A DNA stretch of 64,000 nucleotides, from positions 1 through 64,000 of the forward strand of contig WPHV01000002.1 in assembly GCA_009744235.1 (NCBI GenBank). The letters are read 5' to 3'. The notes beneath the pieces were generated by a model, which worked only from the letters and a program-made list of their open reading frames with translations, searched no databases and was not told the DNA's origin. The translations under genes were made by a program, and so were the position numbers. The stretch comes from Gillisella vitis (GTDB taxonomy: Bacteria; Pseudomonadota; Alphaproteobacteria; Rhizobiales; Rhizobiaceae). Below, one piece after another: positions 52,705 through 62,147 of the stretch; the first letter of the stretch is position 1; each line of letters begins with the position of its first letter.

Positions 52705-52918
52705 AGATCGAGTGCGTGGTTTTGTGCGAGGCTGAGATCCGACATGTGAGGCTCCATCCGGTGGCGGGGCCAATCCCCGCTCGATGGCGCCCGTTTGATC
52801 CGGACCTGGCCGCGGTCATCTCGGCGGCGTAGCCGGAGAGGTCGCAGCTTGCTCGCGAACCCCTTGCGGGTTGACCGTCCAAGGTCGGGACTGGATTAGG
52901 GATGCCAGACAAGAGAGC
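52705..52918. repeat. Dispersed repeat, copy 2 (pairs with 227-437)
   Basis: It begins exactly at the IS6 right end and stops at AGAGAGC, where the truncated Tn3 tnpA begins. It carries the 5' end of the 60-aa gene found whole at 85-267, so it is a broken copy. Confidence 0.85.
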
Positions 52919-55308
52919 GACCCGGCGAGGCGCAACAGATCATCCCAGTGCTCCAAAATCAGCTTCATATTGATTTTGTTCGAGGCGAGTTCGTCGAGTA
53001 TGCCATAGTGGACTTTCCCATCGACGCGCCAGAACCTCGCGCCGCCGACATCGGCGATGCGCGGGCTGAACTGGTAACCCGGCAGGTGGAATATTCCAAA
53101 AATCGTGTCTGTATACCCGGCAGTGTCGGTCATGATCTCCGTCGGCTGAAGTTCGGTCTCCTGTTCGAGAACGACGGCGAGGAGATTGAGGCTGTCGCGC
53201 AATGTGCCGGGGACGGTCACAGCATTGAGACCGGTGAACTGGTAGGAGGCAAGATTGTACCATGTGATGCCGCTCTCCTGCCCGAAGTACCGTGGATTTG
53301 GCCCGGAATGGATGGTGCGGACCGGTACGACGAAACGCAATCCGTCGGCGGAAGCAACTTCGCCACCACCCCAATGCCTTGCCAGCGGTACCGCGTTCTG
53401 AGCCGCGACGAGCGCGGCGTTGGCGATTGTCAGCGTCTCGGCGCGCAGAAAATTCTGCTTGACCCAGCTCAGCCGCGACCGTCTGAGCGCCGGCGCATCG
53501 AGACGGACCAATGGTTCGAATCCGGTGTTGGTCGCCTCCGCCACAAGCACGGCGCAAACGCTTGTCGCGATGTCCTCGGCTCTGGCGCTGCCTTCACTGG
53601 CATGTGTGAAGAGGTCGGCAAACCCCGTCCGCGCGTGCATTTCCAGGATCAGCTCAGGCAGATCGAGCCTGGGCAGTCGGGCATCGACTGCCATGCGGAG
53701 CGCGATCAGGCTCGCGGGCTCGTCGATCTTTTCCAGGCGCTCTACGGATAGGTCGGGACCGGCTGCGGTGCTGACGATCGTCACCGCCGTGTTCTCCGGC
53801 ACCCTCCCGGCTGTTTCTCGGTATGCGAGATCGAGCCTGCGCGCCAATTTGCCGAGTTCCTCGTCGGCCGAGGCCGATACACCAACGGTGCGGCAGATCG
53901 CAGGTCGGGCGGCCTCCCACACCGCTCCCGATAGCAGACCCTTTCTCGGGTCGGCATAGCGAAGCGACCGAAAACGTCGCGTCGGCGGATTGCGCGGCGA
54001 AGCCCGTCGAGAACGCAGAGCCGGTATCCGGTCATGTCCAGAGAACCGTCCGGGTTCTTCAACTGATCCTGCCATGCTTTCGGCGCAAAGGAGATTGGCA
54101 CCGGACCTGAGCGCTTGCGGCCGGAATGCACGACGCGGAGATATTCGACAGCTTCAAGCAATGACCGACCCGCTGGCGCTGCGCCGAGATCAAGACCGGC
54201 AAGCAGCGCCGGCGTATAGGCGATTTTGCGAGGATGCTTTCTGAGTTCGGTGAAATAGGTGTCGTCATGGGGCTCGGCAAGCGTCCCGACGCGCTCGGCC
54301 GCCGCGGAGCTTCAGTGCCGCGGCGTCAAGGTCCCGCAGAGAGCGTAGCCTGGCCTCCTTCGAGGCCGTCGCCGCTTGCGCGAACATCGATGTCGTGACT
54401 GCATCGAACAGATCAATCACATCATCTCCGGCTGATGCCTCCAGGGTCTGGATGAAGGCTAACAGCGTGGCGGCGCGCCGATCGGGTGGCAGACGCGCAA
54501 CCGCTTGTGCCTTTGCTGCGACCGCGAAACGCGCCAAAGACGAAACTTTGCCCGGCGGCAGCCGATCGGTCGAGGGAAGCTCGTTGGTGATGGCACGAAT
54601 TTCTGCCAGACGTGCAAGCGCGCGGCTGATTTCCCGGCCGCTCTGTATATACGGCCCGTCCCGCAGTCGATCGAGCGGGCTCTGCCTCAGGCTCTCCGGA
54701 ACTTCCACAAGATTGTCGAGGCGCGCGCGCTGATCGGGCGTCAATGCCTCGATCAGCAAGCGATGCAGACGGGCGTTCGCACGCGTCCGCACCCTTGCCA
54801 CGGCGCGTTCGAGAACGGATAGGCCTGGAAGCAGAACCTTGGCGTCAAGCAGCCAGGCGACCGCCCGGTCAAATATAGCCGAAGGTCGGTCCGATCCTGT
54901 CCAACACAGGGCATATAGGAAGCGGTTGCGCCGGAAGCCGACGCCGCGATCGGCGTCGGTTCGGTAGCCATAGCGCTGGCGAATTCGGATTGCATGTCGC
55001 CAGCGCCCCTCGCTTCGTGCATATTCGGCGATCAGTTCCTCATGGCCGGGGAGCGAAAGCTGGTGGGCGGTGAAGCGCAGGGCGGGGTCCGGCACCTCTC
55101 TCGGATTTTCGAGAAAAATCCCGAGCATGCGTAGCGATCCGAGCTGAACGGCAACACCCAGGCGATTGTGGTCGCCGCGGTGCGTGGCGACGAACGCGCA
55201 ATCAACGTCGTCGAGATGAAAATAGCGGGCCAGTTGATCCGGCGTCGGCTCTCCAGTGAAGCGGCCATACTCCCTGGCCTGGCTTTCGGTCAGGAAACCA
55301 ACCGGCAT
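52919..55308 (-). pseudogene. tnpA: Tn3-family transposase tnpA, two frameshifts and 3' truncation
   Basis: The N terminus from ATG 55308 (MPVGFLTESQAREYGRFTG) reads well to about 54290. The frame then shifts to encode HDDTYFTELRKHPRKIAYT, then SFAPKAWQDQL up to about 53960, and shifts again for the remainder, including the catalytic-core segment EIMTDTAGYTD (a DDE Asp) and LPGYQFSPRIAD. It stops at HWDDLLRLAGS; about 200 C-terminal residues, with the last catalytic Glu, are missing. It is 5 bases downstream of tnpR. Confidence 0.88.
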
Positions 55309-55313
55309 GGTCT

Positions 55314-55943
55314 TTAAACCTGTGCGGCAGTTTCGCGCTTCGCACGGCGCTTGGTGAGGAGTTCGTTGGCCCGTTCGCGCGGCTTTCCTTTCGCATCGAC
55401 ATAGGCATAGAGCGTCGACAACGACATGCCGAGCTGTGCGGCGACATCGCGCGCAGCATTGTCCTGGTCGGCCATCATCGCCATTGCCACTTTGAGTTTT
55501 TGCAGGGTCATCACACGCGGGCGTCCACCGGCTCGCCCACGTGCACGGGCCGCCGCCAGTCCCGCCATGGTGCGTTCGTATATGAGATCACGTTCGAACT
55601 CCGCTAGCATCGCAAAGATACCGAAGACGAGCCTACCGGTCGTGGTGGTCGTGTCCACGTCGCCGGTTAGCACCTTGAGCCCGATCCCGCGCTTTTGTAG
55701 ATCACTCACCAGACCGACCACGTGAGGAAGCGAGCGGCCGATGCGATCGAGCTTCCATACCACAAGCGCGTCGCCCGCCCGGCTGATCTCAAGCGCCTTC
55801 GCAAGGCCAGGTCTTTCGGTGGAGCGCCCCGAGCAGACATCCTCGTAGATCTTCTCGCACCCGGCACGCTCCAGCCCGTCGCGCTGAAGATCGAGATTTT
55901 GCTCACTGGTCGAAACGCGCATGTAGCCAATTAGCATGTTCAC
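55314..55943 (-). CDS. tnpR: Serine resolvase/invertase, Tn3-type
   Basis: A 209-aa serine recombinase: IGYMRVSTSEQNLDLQ with the catalytic Ser in R-V-S, VWKLDRIGRS, and FAMLAEFERDLI, followed by a C-terminal helix-turn-helix (NAARDVAAQLGMSLSTLYAYV). It looks intact. It normally resolves cointegrates at a res site, expected in the A/T-rich 50-100 bases upstream of its start (55944-56010); I cannot delimit subsites. The remaining bases to 56168 hold nothing recognisable. Confidence 0.9.
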   Translation of the reverse strand: MNMLIGYMRVSTSEQNLDLQRDGLERAGCEKIYEDVCSGRSTERPGLAKALEISRAGDALVVWKLDRIGRSLPHVVGLVSDLQKRGIGLKVLTGDVDTTTTTGRLVFGIFAMLAEFERDLIYERTMAGLAAARARGRAGGRPRVMTLQKLKVAMAMMADQDNAARDVAAQLGMSLSTLYAYVDAKGKPRERANELLTKRRAKRETAAQV

Positions 55944-56168
55944 TCCCCTACTTCATATTAACTTAGGCGAATGGGAGTTTATAGGCTATAGGTTTATGGA
56001 TGGGTATTTATGAAATTCGATGGCTTTTCCGGCGGCTTTGCGATCGGCTCCACATCTTCGCATCAAACCGGGGTTTGTTGGAATAGCAGCTTGCGAGATC
56101 ACTACCGACAAGCCGTTCGACATCAACGCACGCATCTATTTCGGTCAGGAGACCCCACGCCTCCGTTA

Positions 56169-56986
56169 GGCATCGTAACGTTAACCGGACATCGATCAAA
56201 ATGTGGGATCTGGCTGCATGACCAGATCCAGCCGTGATCCCCTTTATCGTCGCCACCGATTTCCCGGCGGGGTGATTGCCCATGCAGTTTGGCTGTATTT
56301 CCGGTTTCCGCTTAGCCTGCGGATGGTCGAGGATCTGCTGGCAGCGCGTGGCATCATCGTCTCTCATCAAACCGTGCGGCTCTGGGCTGAGAAATTCGGT
56401 AGACATTTTGCCAATGATATCCGCAAGCGCTCAGCCGGCAGGCTCGGTGACAAATGGCATCTCGATGAGGTTGTCATCACCATCGGTGGAAGGAAACACT
56501 GGCTTTGGCGCGCCGTTGATCAGGATGGCTTTGTTCTCGACGTGCTGGTGCAAAACCGCCGCAATGCCAAGGCGGCAAAACGTTTGATGCGCAAGCTCCT
56601 GAAAGCCCAAGGCCGTGCGCCGCGTGTGATGATTACCGACAAACTACGATCCTATGGTGCAGCAAAGCGGGAGGTCATGCACGGCTTTGAGCATCGTTCT
56701 CACAAAGGATTGAACAATCGGGCAGAAAACTCGCATCAGCCCGTCCGACGACGGGAGAGGATCATGAAGCGCTTCAAGTCAACACGACATCTTCAGCGTT
56801 TCGTTTCCATCCATGACCCGATCACCAACCTTTTTCACATTCCCCGCCACGATATTCCATCCGTCCACCATCGCGAACTGCGAACAGCTGCCATGCAAGC
56901 ATGGCACCAAATCGCGCGCCTTCACGCCGCATGAACTAATTCATCACGCCAAGATGTTGCGTTCAAGGCGATAAGTTTACAGTGCC
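56169..56986 (+). mobile_element. IS6-family element, type 1, copy C (818 bp, intact)
   Basis: Left end GGCATCGTAACGTTAA at 56169, right end TTTACAGTGCC to 56986. This is the only type 1 copy with an open transposase frame. It lies in direct orientation with copy D, and the two bracket the 56987-58452 segment. Confidence 0.92.
56218..56934 (+). CDS. IS6-family transposase, intact (copy C)
   Basis: A 238-aa transposase starting MTRSSRDPLYRRHRFP. Helix-turn-helix region LSLRMVEDLLAARGI; catalytic segments KWHLDEVVI, MITDKLRSYGAA and NRAENSHQPVRRRERIM. A GTG at 56203 gives a five-residue longer form. It is likely the active source that can mobilise defective copies A, B and D in trans. Confidence 0.92.
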   Translation: MTRSSRDPLYRRHRFPGGVIAHAVWLYFRFPLSLRMVEDLLAARGIIVSHQTVRLWAEKFGRHFANDIRKRSAGRLGDKWHLDEVVITIGGRKHWLWRAVDQDGFVLDVLVQNRRNAKAAKRLMRKLLKAQGRAPRVMITDKLRSYGAAKREVMHGFEHRSHKGLNNRAENSHQPVRRRERIMKRFKSTRHLQRFVSIHDPITNLFHIPRHDIPSVHHRELRTAAMQAWHQIARLHAA

Positions 56987-57132
56987 GCTGCGATCGGTGT
57001 CGCTATTCTTAACCGAATGCTCGCCTGCGGACGCCCGAAATCCGCTCAACGCCAAGCCTCGACGGGAGCAACCAAATAAGCGTCCCATCAAAGACTGAAT
57101 GATCACCTGTCGCTGAACGATGCACCAACGCC
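56987..57132 (+). mobile_element. IS5-family (IS903-like) end fragment, left
   Basis: Last transposase codons (VAILNRMLACG-like) and terminal repeat GCACCAACGCC ending at 57132. It is cut by IS6 copy C at 56986. It is an almost identical inverted copy of 58319-58452. Confidence 0.88.
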
Positions 57133-57202
57133 ACATTTAATCAGATTTGCCAAAATCAACAAGCTATACTAGATTTGAGGAAATGTTATAGGACGCCTTC
57201 AG

Positions 57203-58282
57203 ATGAAACAAATCGATCTCATGTTCCGGACGATGGTTGCGGAGTTGCAGCAACGGTCTTTCGATGCGCAATGGTCGGCCGACTTTCCGCCAACGGGACG
57301 TTTCGTCAAGATGACGGTGGATAATCGCGCATACTGGTATTTCGATCAGCCGAACGGAGAAGGCGGTCAGAAACGCCGATATGTCGGGCCCGTCGATGAT
57401 GAGGAAATCACGGCTCGGGTCGAGACCTTCCGAGGCGAAAAGGACAATTACCAGAACCGCCGAAAGATAGTGGCGGCTCTCACTCGTGAGGCTGGTTTGG
57501 TTGCTCCTGATCGCTTCACTGGTGCGGTCGTTGAAACCCTTGCTGCGGCAGGTCTTTTCCGGCTTCGAGGTGTCCTTGTCGGCACGGTCGCATTCCAGTG
57601 CTACGCCGCCCATCTCGGTATCAGATTGCCAATGGCAGCGATCCTCACAGGTGATGCGGACCTCGCTCAAGATTATGCGATCTCCAGCGAGGTCGAAGAT
57701 TCGATTCCGCCAATCCTTGATCTCCTTCAGGGCGTCGATCCGTCCTTCCGAGCACTACCCCATATTTCCGGTTCCCCTCACTCTAATGCATTCCGAAATT
57801 CGTCTGGTTATCGGGTCGAGTTCCTAACGACAAATCGGGGAGCTGAAGAATATTCGGACCAACCGGCTCAGATGCCAGCACTTGGTGGGGCTGCGGCCGA
57901 ACCGCTGCGGTTCATGGATTTCCTGATCCGTGACCCGGTGCGAACGATTTTGCTGCATGGTGCCGGTGTCTCGGTCGTGGTGCCCGATCCATGCCGGTAT
58001 GCCGTCCACAAACTGATCGTCGCCGGTCGTCGCCAGAATGATGCCGGGGGCAAGGCAAAGAAGGATAAGGATTTGCGGCAAGCTGGAATGCTGTTCGAGG
58101 CATTGCAGGAAACGGGCGAAGGGACAAGCCTGGCTGAAGCTCTTCGCGAGGCTTGGGATCGAGGTCCGTCATGGCGTATCTCAATCACGGCTGGTGTTGA
58201 TGCGGTTGCCAAGCAATATCAACCCGCACTCCATCGAACCTTCGACATTCTACCCGCCGATGAAATAGAAAAGGCCCGCTGA
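57203..58282 (+). CDS. GSU2403-type nucleotidyltransferase-fold protein (NTP_transf_8)
   Basis: A 359-aa protein that I recognise as the NTP_transf_8 family: a basic N-terminal region (QKRRYVGPVDDEE, a typical feature), LRGVLVGTVAFQCYAAHLG (the G-S/T helix) and TGDADLAQDY as the D-x-D nucleotidyltransferase motif, then a C-terminal alpha-helical domain with FLIRDP and VPDPCRYAVHKL. Function of the family is not established; the fold is shared with AbiEii/MenA-type toxins and genomic-island proteins. It is the only cargo between two inverted IS5 ends and two direct IS6 copies, so it has been moved as a unit. Confidence 0.8.
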   Translation: MKQIDLMFRTMVAELQQRSFDAQWSADFPPTGRFVKMTVDNRAYWYFDQPNGEGGQKRRYVGPVDDEEITARVETFRGEKDNYQNRRKIVAALTREAGLVAPDRFTGAVVETLAAAGLFRLRGVLVGTVAFQCYAAHLGIRLPMAAILTGDADLAQDYAISSEVEDSIPPILDLLQGVDPSFRALPHISGSPHSNAFRNSSGYRVEFLTTNRGAEEYSDQPAQMPALGGAAAEPLRFMDFLIRDPVRTILLHGAGVSVVVPDPCRYAVHKLIVAGRRQNDAGGKAKKDKDLRQAGMLFEALQETGEGTSLAEALREAWDRGPSWRISITAGVDAVAKQYQPALHRTFDILPADEIEKAR

Positions 58283-58318
58283 TCTGGCGGCCCCATTTGT
58301 ATAGCAAGTTAGCTGATA

Positions 58319-58452
58319 GGCGTTGGTGCATCGTTCAGCGACAGGTGATCATTCAGTCTTTGATGGGACGCTTATTTGGTTGCTCCCGTCGAGGCTTGGC
58401 GTTGAGCGGATTTCGGGCGTCCGCAGGCGAGCATTCGGTTAAGAATAGCGAC
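58319..58452 (-). mobile_element. IS5-family (IS903-like) end fragment, right
   Basis: Terminal repeat GGCGTTGGTGC at 58319, then transposase codons read on the minus strand, cut by the left end of IS6 copy D at 58453. With the fragment at 56987-57132 it forms inverted ends facing the nucleotidyltransferase gene. Confidence 0.88.
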
Positions 58453-59270
58453 GGCATCATAACGTTAACCGGACATCGATCAAAATATGGGATCTGGCTG
58501 CATGACCAGATGTAGCCGTGATCCACTTTATCGTCGCCACCGATTTCCAGCCGATGTGATTGCCCATGCTGTTTGGCTCTATTTCCGGTTTCCGCTTAGC
58601 CTGCGGATGGTCGAGGATCTGCTGGCAGCGCGTGGCGTCATCGTCTCTCATCAAACCGTGCGGCTCTGGGCTGAGAAATTCGGCTGACACTTTGCCAACG
58701 ATATCCGGAAGCGATCTGCCGGCAGGCTCGATGATAAATGGCATCTTGATGAGGTTGTCATCACGATCGGTGGCAAGAAACACTGGCTTTGGCGCGCCGT
58801 TGATCAGGACGGCTTTGTTCTCGACGTGTTGGTGCAAAGCCGCCGCAATGCCAAGGCGGCCAAACGTATGATGCGCAAGCTCCTGAAAGCCCAAGGCCAC
58901 TCGCCGCGTGTGATGATTACCGACAAACTACGATCCTATGGTGCAGCAAAGCGGGAGGTCATGCACGGCGTTGAGCATCGTTCTCACAAAGGATTGAACA
59001 ATCGGGCAGAAAACTCGCATCAGCCCGTCCGACGACGGGAGAGGATCATGAAGCGCTTCAAGTCAGCACGACATCTTCAGCGTTTCGTTTCCATCCATGA
59101 TCCCATCGCCAACCTCTTTAACGTTCCCCGCCACGATATCCCATCCGCCCACCATCGCGAACTGCGAACCGAAACCATGCAAGCATGGCACCAAATCGCG
59201 CGCCTTCACGCCGCATGAACTAATTCATCACGCCAAGATGTTGCGTTCAAGGCGATAAGTTTACAGTGCC
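58453..59270 (+). mobile_element. IS6-family element, type 1, copy D (818 bp, defective)
   Basis: Left end GGCATCATAACGTTAA at 58453, right end TTTACAGTGCC to 59270. Same orientation as copy C, 1.5 kb away. No target duplication. Confidence 0.9.
58502..59218 (+). pseudogene. IS6-family transposase, copy D, one internal stop
   Basis: Open frame except for TGA at 58685-58687 after WAEKFG, the same change as in copy A. Downstream catalytic segments are preserved (LDE, MITDKLRSYG, RAENSHQP). Confidence 0.85.
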
Positions 59271-59430
59271 CTCATGACGAGTCCTCCGCATTGGCAGTGC
59301 GTTTTTCTCGATGGTCCAGCCAGACAGAAAAACATACCTTCATTTAGTGCATAAAAAACATAGATTAACTTCAATAACCGTCAATGTCTGCGATGCTGCC
59401 TCGGCATGTTTGCAGCAAAGGACGGCGCCG

Positions 59431-60834
59431 ATGACCAGGACAATTCACTTCAACGCCTTCGATATGAATTGCGTCGGACACCAATCGCCTGGATTGTGGG
59501 CGCATCCGGATGACCGATCCTATACCTACAAGGATCTGGATTACTGGCAGAATCTGGCGCGTACCTTGGAGCGCGGGATTTTTGACGGCATCTTCATTGC
59601 TGACGTGATCGGCTATTACGATGTCTATAAAGGCTCCAATTTCCACGCCATCCAGCAGGCCGCGCAAATTCCAGTCAACGATCCGTTGCAACTGGCGGCT
59701 CCCATTGCCTTGGCGACAGAACATCTGGGCATTGGTATCACGGCGTCAACCTCGTTTGAGCACCCTTATACGTTCGCACGACGGCTTGCGACAGCGGACC
59801 ACCATACGAAGGGCCGGGTAGGGTGGAACATTGTGACCTCCTATCTGGAGAGCGGTGCCAAGAATGTCGGCCAATCCGGCTTGAAGCGCCATGATAACCG
59901 CTATGAGATTGCCAATGAATATCTTGAGGTGATCTACAAACTGCTGGAAGGTAGTTGGGAAGAGGATGCAGTCATCCGCGATCCAAAGGGGCGGGTTTTT
60001 ACCGATCCGGCCAAGGTTCATGAAATTGGCCATAAGGGCAAGCATTTTGATGTTCCTGGCTATGGTTTGACGGAGCCTTCGCCGCAACGCACTCCGGTGC
60101 TGTATCAGGCGGGGGCTTCTGGTCCAGGCAAGAAATTTGCCGCTGAACATGCTGAATGCGTGTTTGTAGCCGCGCCCACCAAATCGGTGCTGAAAGCCTA
60201 TGTGGCCGAGATTCGCCAGCAGGCCGCTGCCGCAGGGCGTGATCCGAATGCCCTCAAAATCTACACGCTGATCACAATCATTACCGATGAGACCGAGGCA
60301 AAGGCCAAGGCCAAGTTCGAAGATTACCGGCAATATGTCTCTTACGATGGTGCGCTGGTGTTCATGTCCGGCTGGAGCGGCATTGATTTTGGCCAATATG
60401 CCCCAACCGATGTGATCCAGAAGGTGGAGACCAACGCCATCCATTCGTTTGTGGAGCATATCGCCGGAGGCGATAAATCCTGGACCATTGAAGAGCTTGC
60501 AAAATTCGGCGGCATTGGCGGGCTGGGTCCGGTGTTTGTCGGCGCGCCTGATCAGGTGGCCGATATTTTGCAAGAATGGGTGGCGGACACCGATGTGGAT
60601 GGCTTCAACATTGCCTATTCGGTGACGCCCGGCAGTTTTGAGGATGTGGTCAACTACATTGTCCCGGAACTGCAAAAGCGTGGGGCCTATCCCACCGCCT
60701 ACAAGCCGGGAACCCTACGCGAAAAGCTGTTTGGCCAAGGCCCGTATCTGCCGCAAAAACATCCCGCCGATCAATACCGCGATATTGAAGCATTCAAGCG
60801 CGCAAAGACCGCTCCGCTGGCCAACGCCAGCTGA
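59431..60834 (+). CDS. LLM-class flavin-dependent monooxygenase (NtaA/SnaA/DszA family)
   Basis: A 467-aa TIM-barrel FMN monooxygenase, reading TIHFNAFDMNCVGHQSPGLW at the start, TASTSFEHPYTFAR and GRVGWNIVTSYLESGAKN, hallmarks of the NtaA/SnaA/SoxA/DszA branch. It uses FMNH2 from a separate reductase to oxidise sulfur- or nitrogen-containing organics. ATG 59431 follows AAAGGA by eight bases; a longer frame from 59311 is unlikely. It is followed by two SfnB-like genes, a context seen in sulfur-starvation operons that desulfurise sulfonates, sulfones or thioethers. Confidence 0.9.
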   Translation: MTRTIHFNAFDMNCVGHQSPGLWAHPDDRSYTYKDLDYWQNLARTLERGIFDGIFIADVIGYYDVYKGSNFHAIQQAAQIPVNDPLQLAAPIALATEHLGIGITASTSFEHPYTFARRLATADHHTKGRVGWNIVTSYLESGAKNVGQSGLKRHDNRYEIANEYLEVIYKLLEGSWEEDAVIRDPKGRVFTDPAKVHEIGHKGKHFDVPGYGLTEPSPQRTPVLYQAGASGPGKKFAAEHAECVFVAAPTKSVLKAYVAEIRQQAAAAGRDPNALKIYTLITIITDETEAKAKAKFEDYRQYVSYDGALVFMSGWSGIDFGQYAPTDVIQKVETNAIHSFVEHIAGGDKSWTIEELAKFGGIGGLGPVFVGAPDQVADILQEWVADTDVDGFNIAYSVTPGSFEDVVNYIVPELQKRGAYPTAYKPGTLREKLFGQGPYLPQKHPADQYRDIEAFKRAKTAPLANAS

Positions 60835-60869
60835 ATTCCCTTTCCAATTTCAAGCAACGAGGCACGATT

Positions 60870-62138
60870 ATGGGTACCGTTACTGACACCAAGATCGACT
60901 ACACCGTTCACCCGCGCGTCAATTCCAACGATCCGGTCGCACCGCGTCCGCGTCCAGCTACGCCTGCGCATATTGTTCAATCAGATGCTGAGGCCATTGA
61001 GATTGCGCAGCGTCTTGCCGAGCGTTTCAAGATTGGGGCCGCCTTGCGCGACAGGGAAGGCCTGCTACCGATCACCGAACTGGATGAATATTCCCAAAGC
61101 GGGCTGTGGAGCATCAATGTGCCAAAAGCCTATGGCGGGCCGGAGGTTTCTTATGCCACGCTTGCCAAGGTAATTTCTACCATTGCGACGGCTGATCCGG
61201 CCATTGCGCAGGTGACGCAAAACCATCTGGCAATCGTTGCAACCGTTGATCTGGATGGCACGGAAGAGCAGAAAAAACTGTTCTTTGGCTGGGCTTTGCA
61301 GGGCTTGCGTTATGGCAATGCCTTTTCTGAATTGAAGAGCAAGACGGTCGCCGATTTTGAAACCAAGGTTGTGTATGACGGCGACGACGTGATCGTCAAC
61401 GGTGAGAAATTCTACACCACCGGTGCGCTTCTCTCCCATGTGGTGCCGATTGTGGGCGTTGATGAAACCGGGCAAGGCTATCTGGTGTTTGCCGACCGCG
61501 AAGCACCCGGCCTGACGGTGACCAACAATTGGTCCAGCTTTGGTCAGCGCACCACGGCCTCTGGCTCGGTGAAGATCGAAAATGTGCGGGTGCCGAAGGT
61601 GCGGGTTTTGAAAGTCACCTCGTTTGAGCATCCCACCGTCGGAGGGCCGGTGTCCCAAATCATCCAATCGGCCATTGATGCGGGCATTGCTCGTGGCGCG
61701 ATTGATGACACTATCACGTTTGTCAAAACCCTCAGCCGTCCATGGATTGATAGCGGCAAGCAAAAGGCCAGCGAAGACCTGTTCACAATCGCTGCCATTG
61801 GCGATCTGAAAATCCGTCTGCATGCAGCGGAAGCTCTGCTGGAGATTGCCGGGCGCAGCATTGATGTGGCGCGGGCCAATAGCACGCTGGACACCGTGTC
61901 CGAGGCCACTATCAAGACCGGCGAATCCAAGGTGCTGACCACCGAGATCGCCATTCTCTCCACCAACAAACTGTTTGAACTGGCGGGAACCCGCTCGACA
62001 TTGGCGGAACATGGTCTGGATCGCCATTGGCGCAATGCGCGGGTGCATACCTTGCATGATCCGGTGCGCTGGAAATTCTACCATGTCGGCAATTATTACC
62101 TGAATGGCGAGCATCCACCGCGCCATGCGTGGAACTGA
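60870..62138 (+). CDS. SfnB-like acyl-CoA-dehydrogenase-family flavoprotein
   Basis: A 422-aa protein of the acyl-CoA dehydrogenase fold, SfnB subgroup. It begins with AHIVQSDAEAIEIAQRLAERF, includes LDEYSQSGLWSINVPKAYGG, NAFSELKSKT and WSSFGQRTTASGSV, and ends GLDRHWRNARVHTLHDPVRWKFYHVGNYYLN. This ending, not an acyl-CoA-type catalytic base, marks the flavin-dependent oxidative branch related to DszC/SfnB. It probably oxidises an organosulfur compound in partnership with the LLM enzyme. Confidence 0.88.
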   Translation: MGTVTDTKIDYTVHPRVNSNDPVAPRPRPATPAHIVQSDAEAIEIAQRLAERFKIGAALRDREGLLPITELDEYSQSGLWSINVPKAYGGPEVSYATLAKVISTIATADPAIAQVTQNHLAIVATVDLDGTEEQKKLFFGWALQGLRYGNAFSELKSKTVADFETKVVYDGDDVIVNGEKFYTTGALLSHVVPIVGVDETGQGYLVFADREAPGLTVTNNWSSFGQRTTASGSVKIENVRVPKVRVLKVTSFEHPTVGGPVSQIIQSAIDAGIARGAIDDTITFVKTLSRPWIDSGKQKASEDLFTIAAIGDLKIRLHAAEALLEIAGRSIDVARANSTLDTVSEATIKTGESKVLTTEIAILSTNKLFELAGTRSTLAEHGLDRHWRNARVHTLHDPVRWKFYHVGNYYLNGEHPPRHAWN

Positions 62139-62147
62139 GGCAGAGCA

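Noticed and set aside
52816..54075. An open frame that extends Tn3 TnpA through the dispersed repeat (…LRLAGS then SLSCLASL…)
   Set aside because: The extra residues come from chance translation of the repeat; the true tnpA homology ends at 52919.
55944..56168. Possible coding fragment or res site between tnpR and IS6 copy C
   Set aside because: I could not match any protein family or define resolvase subsites, so it is left unassigned.
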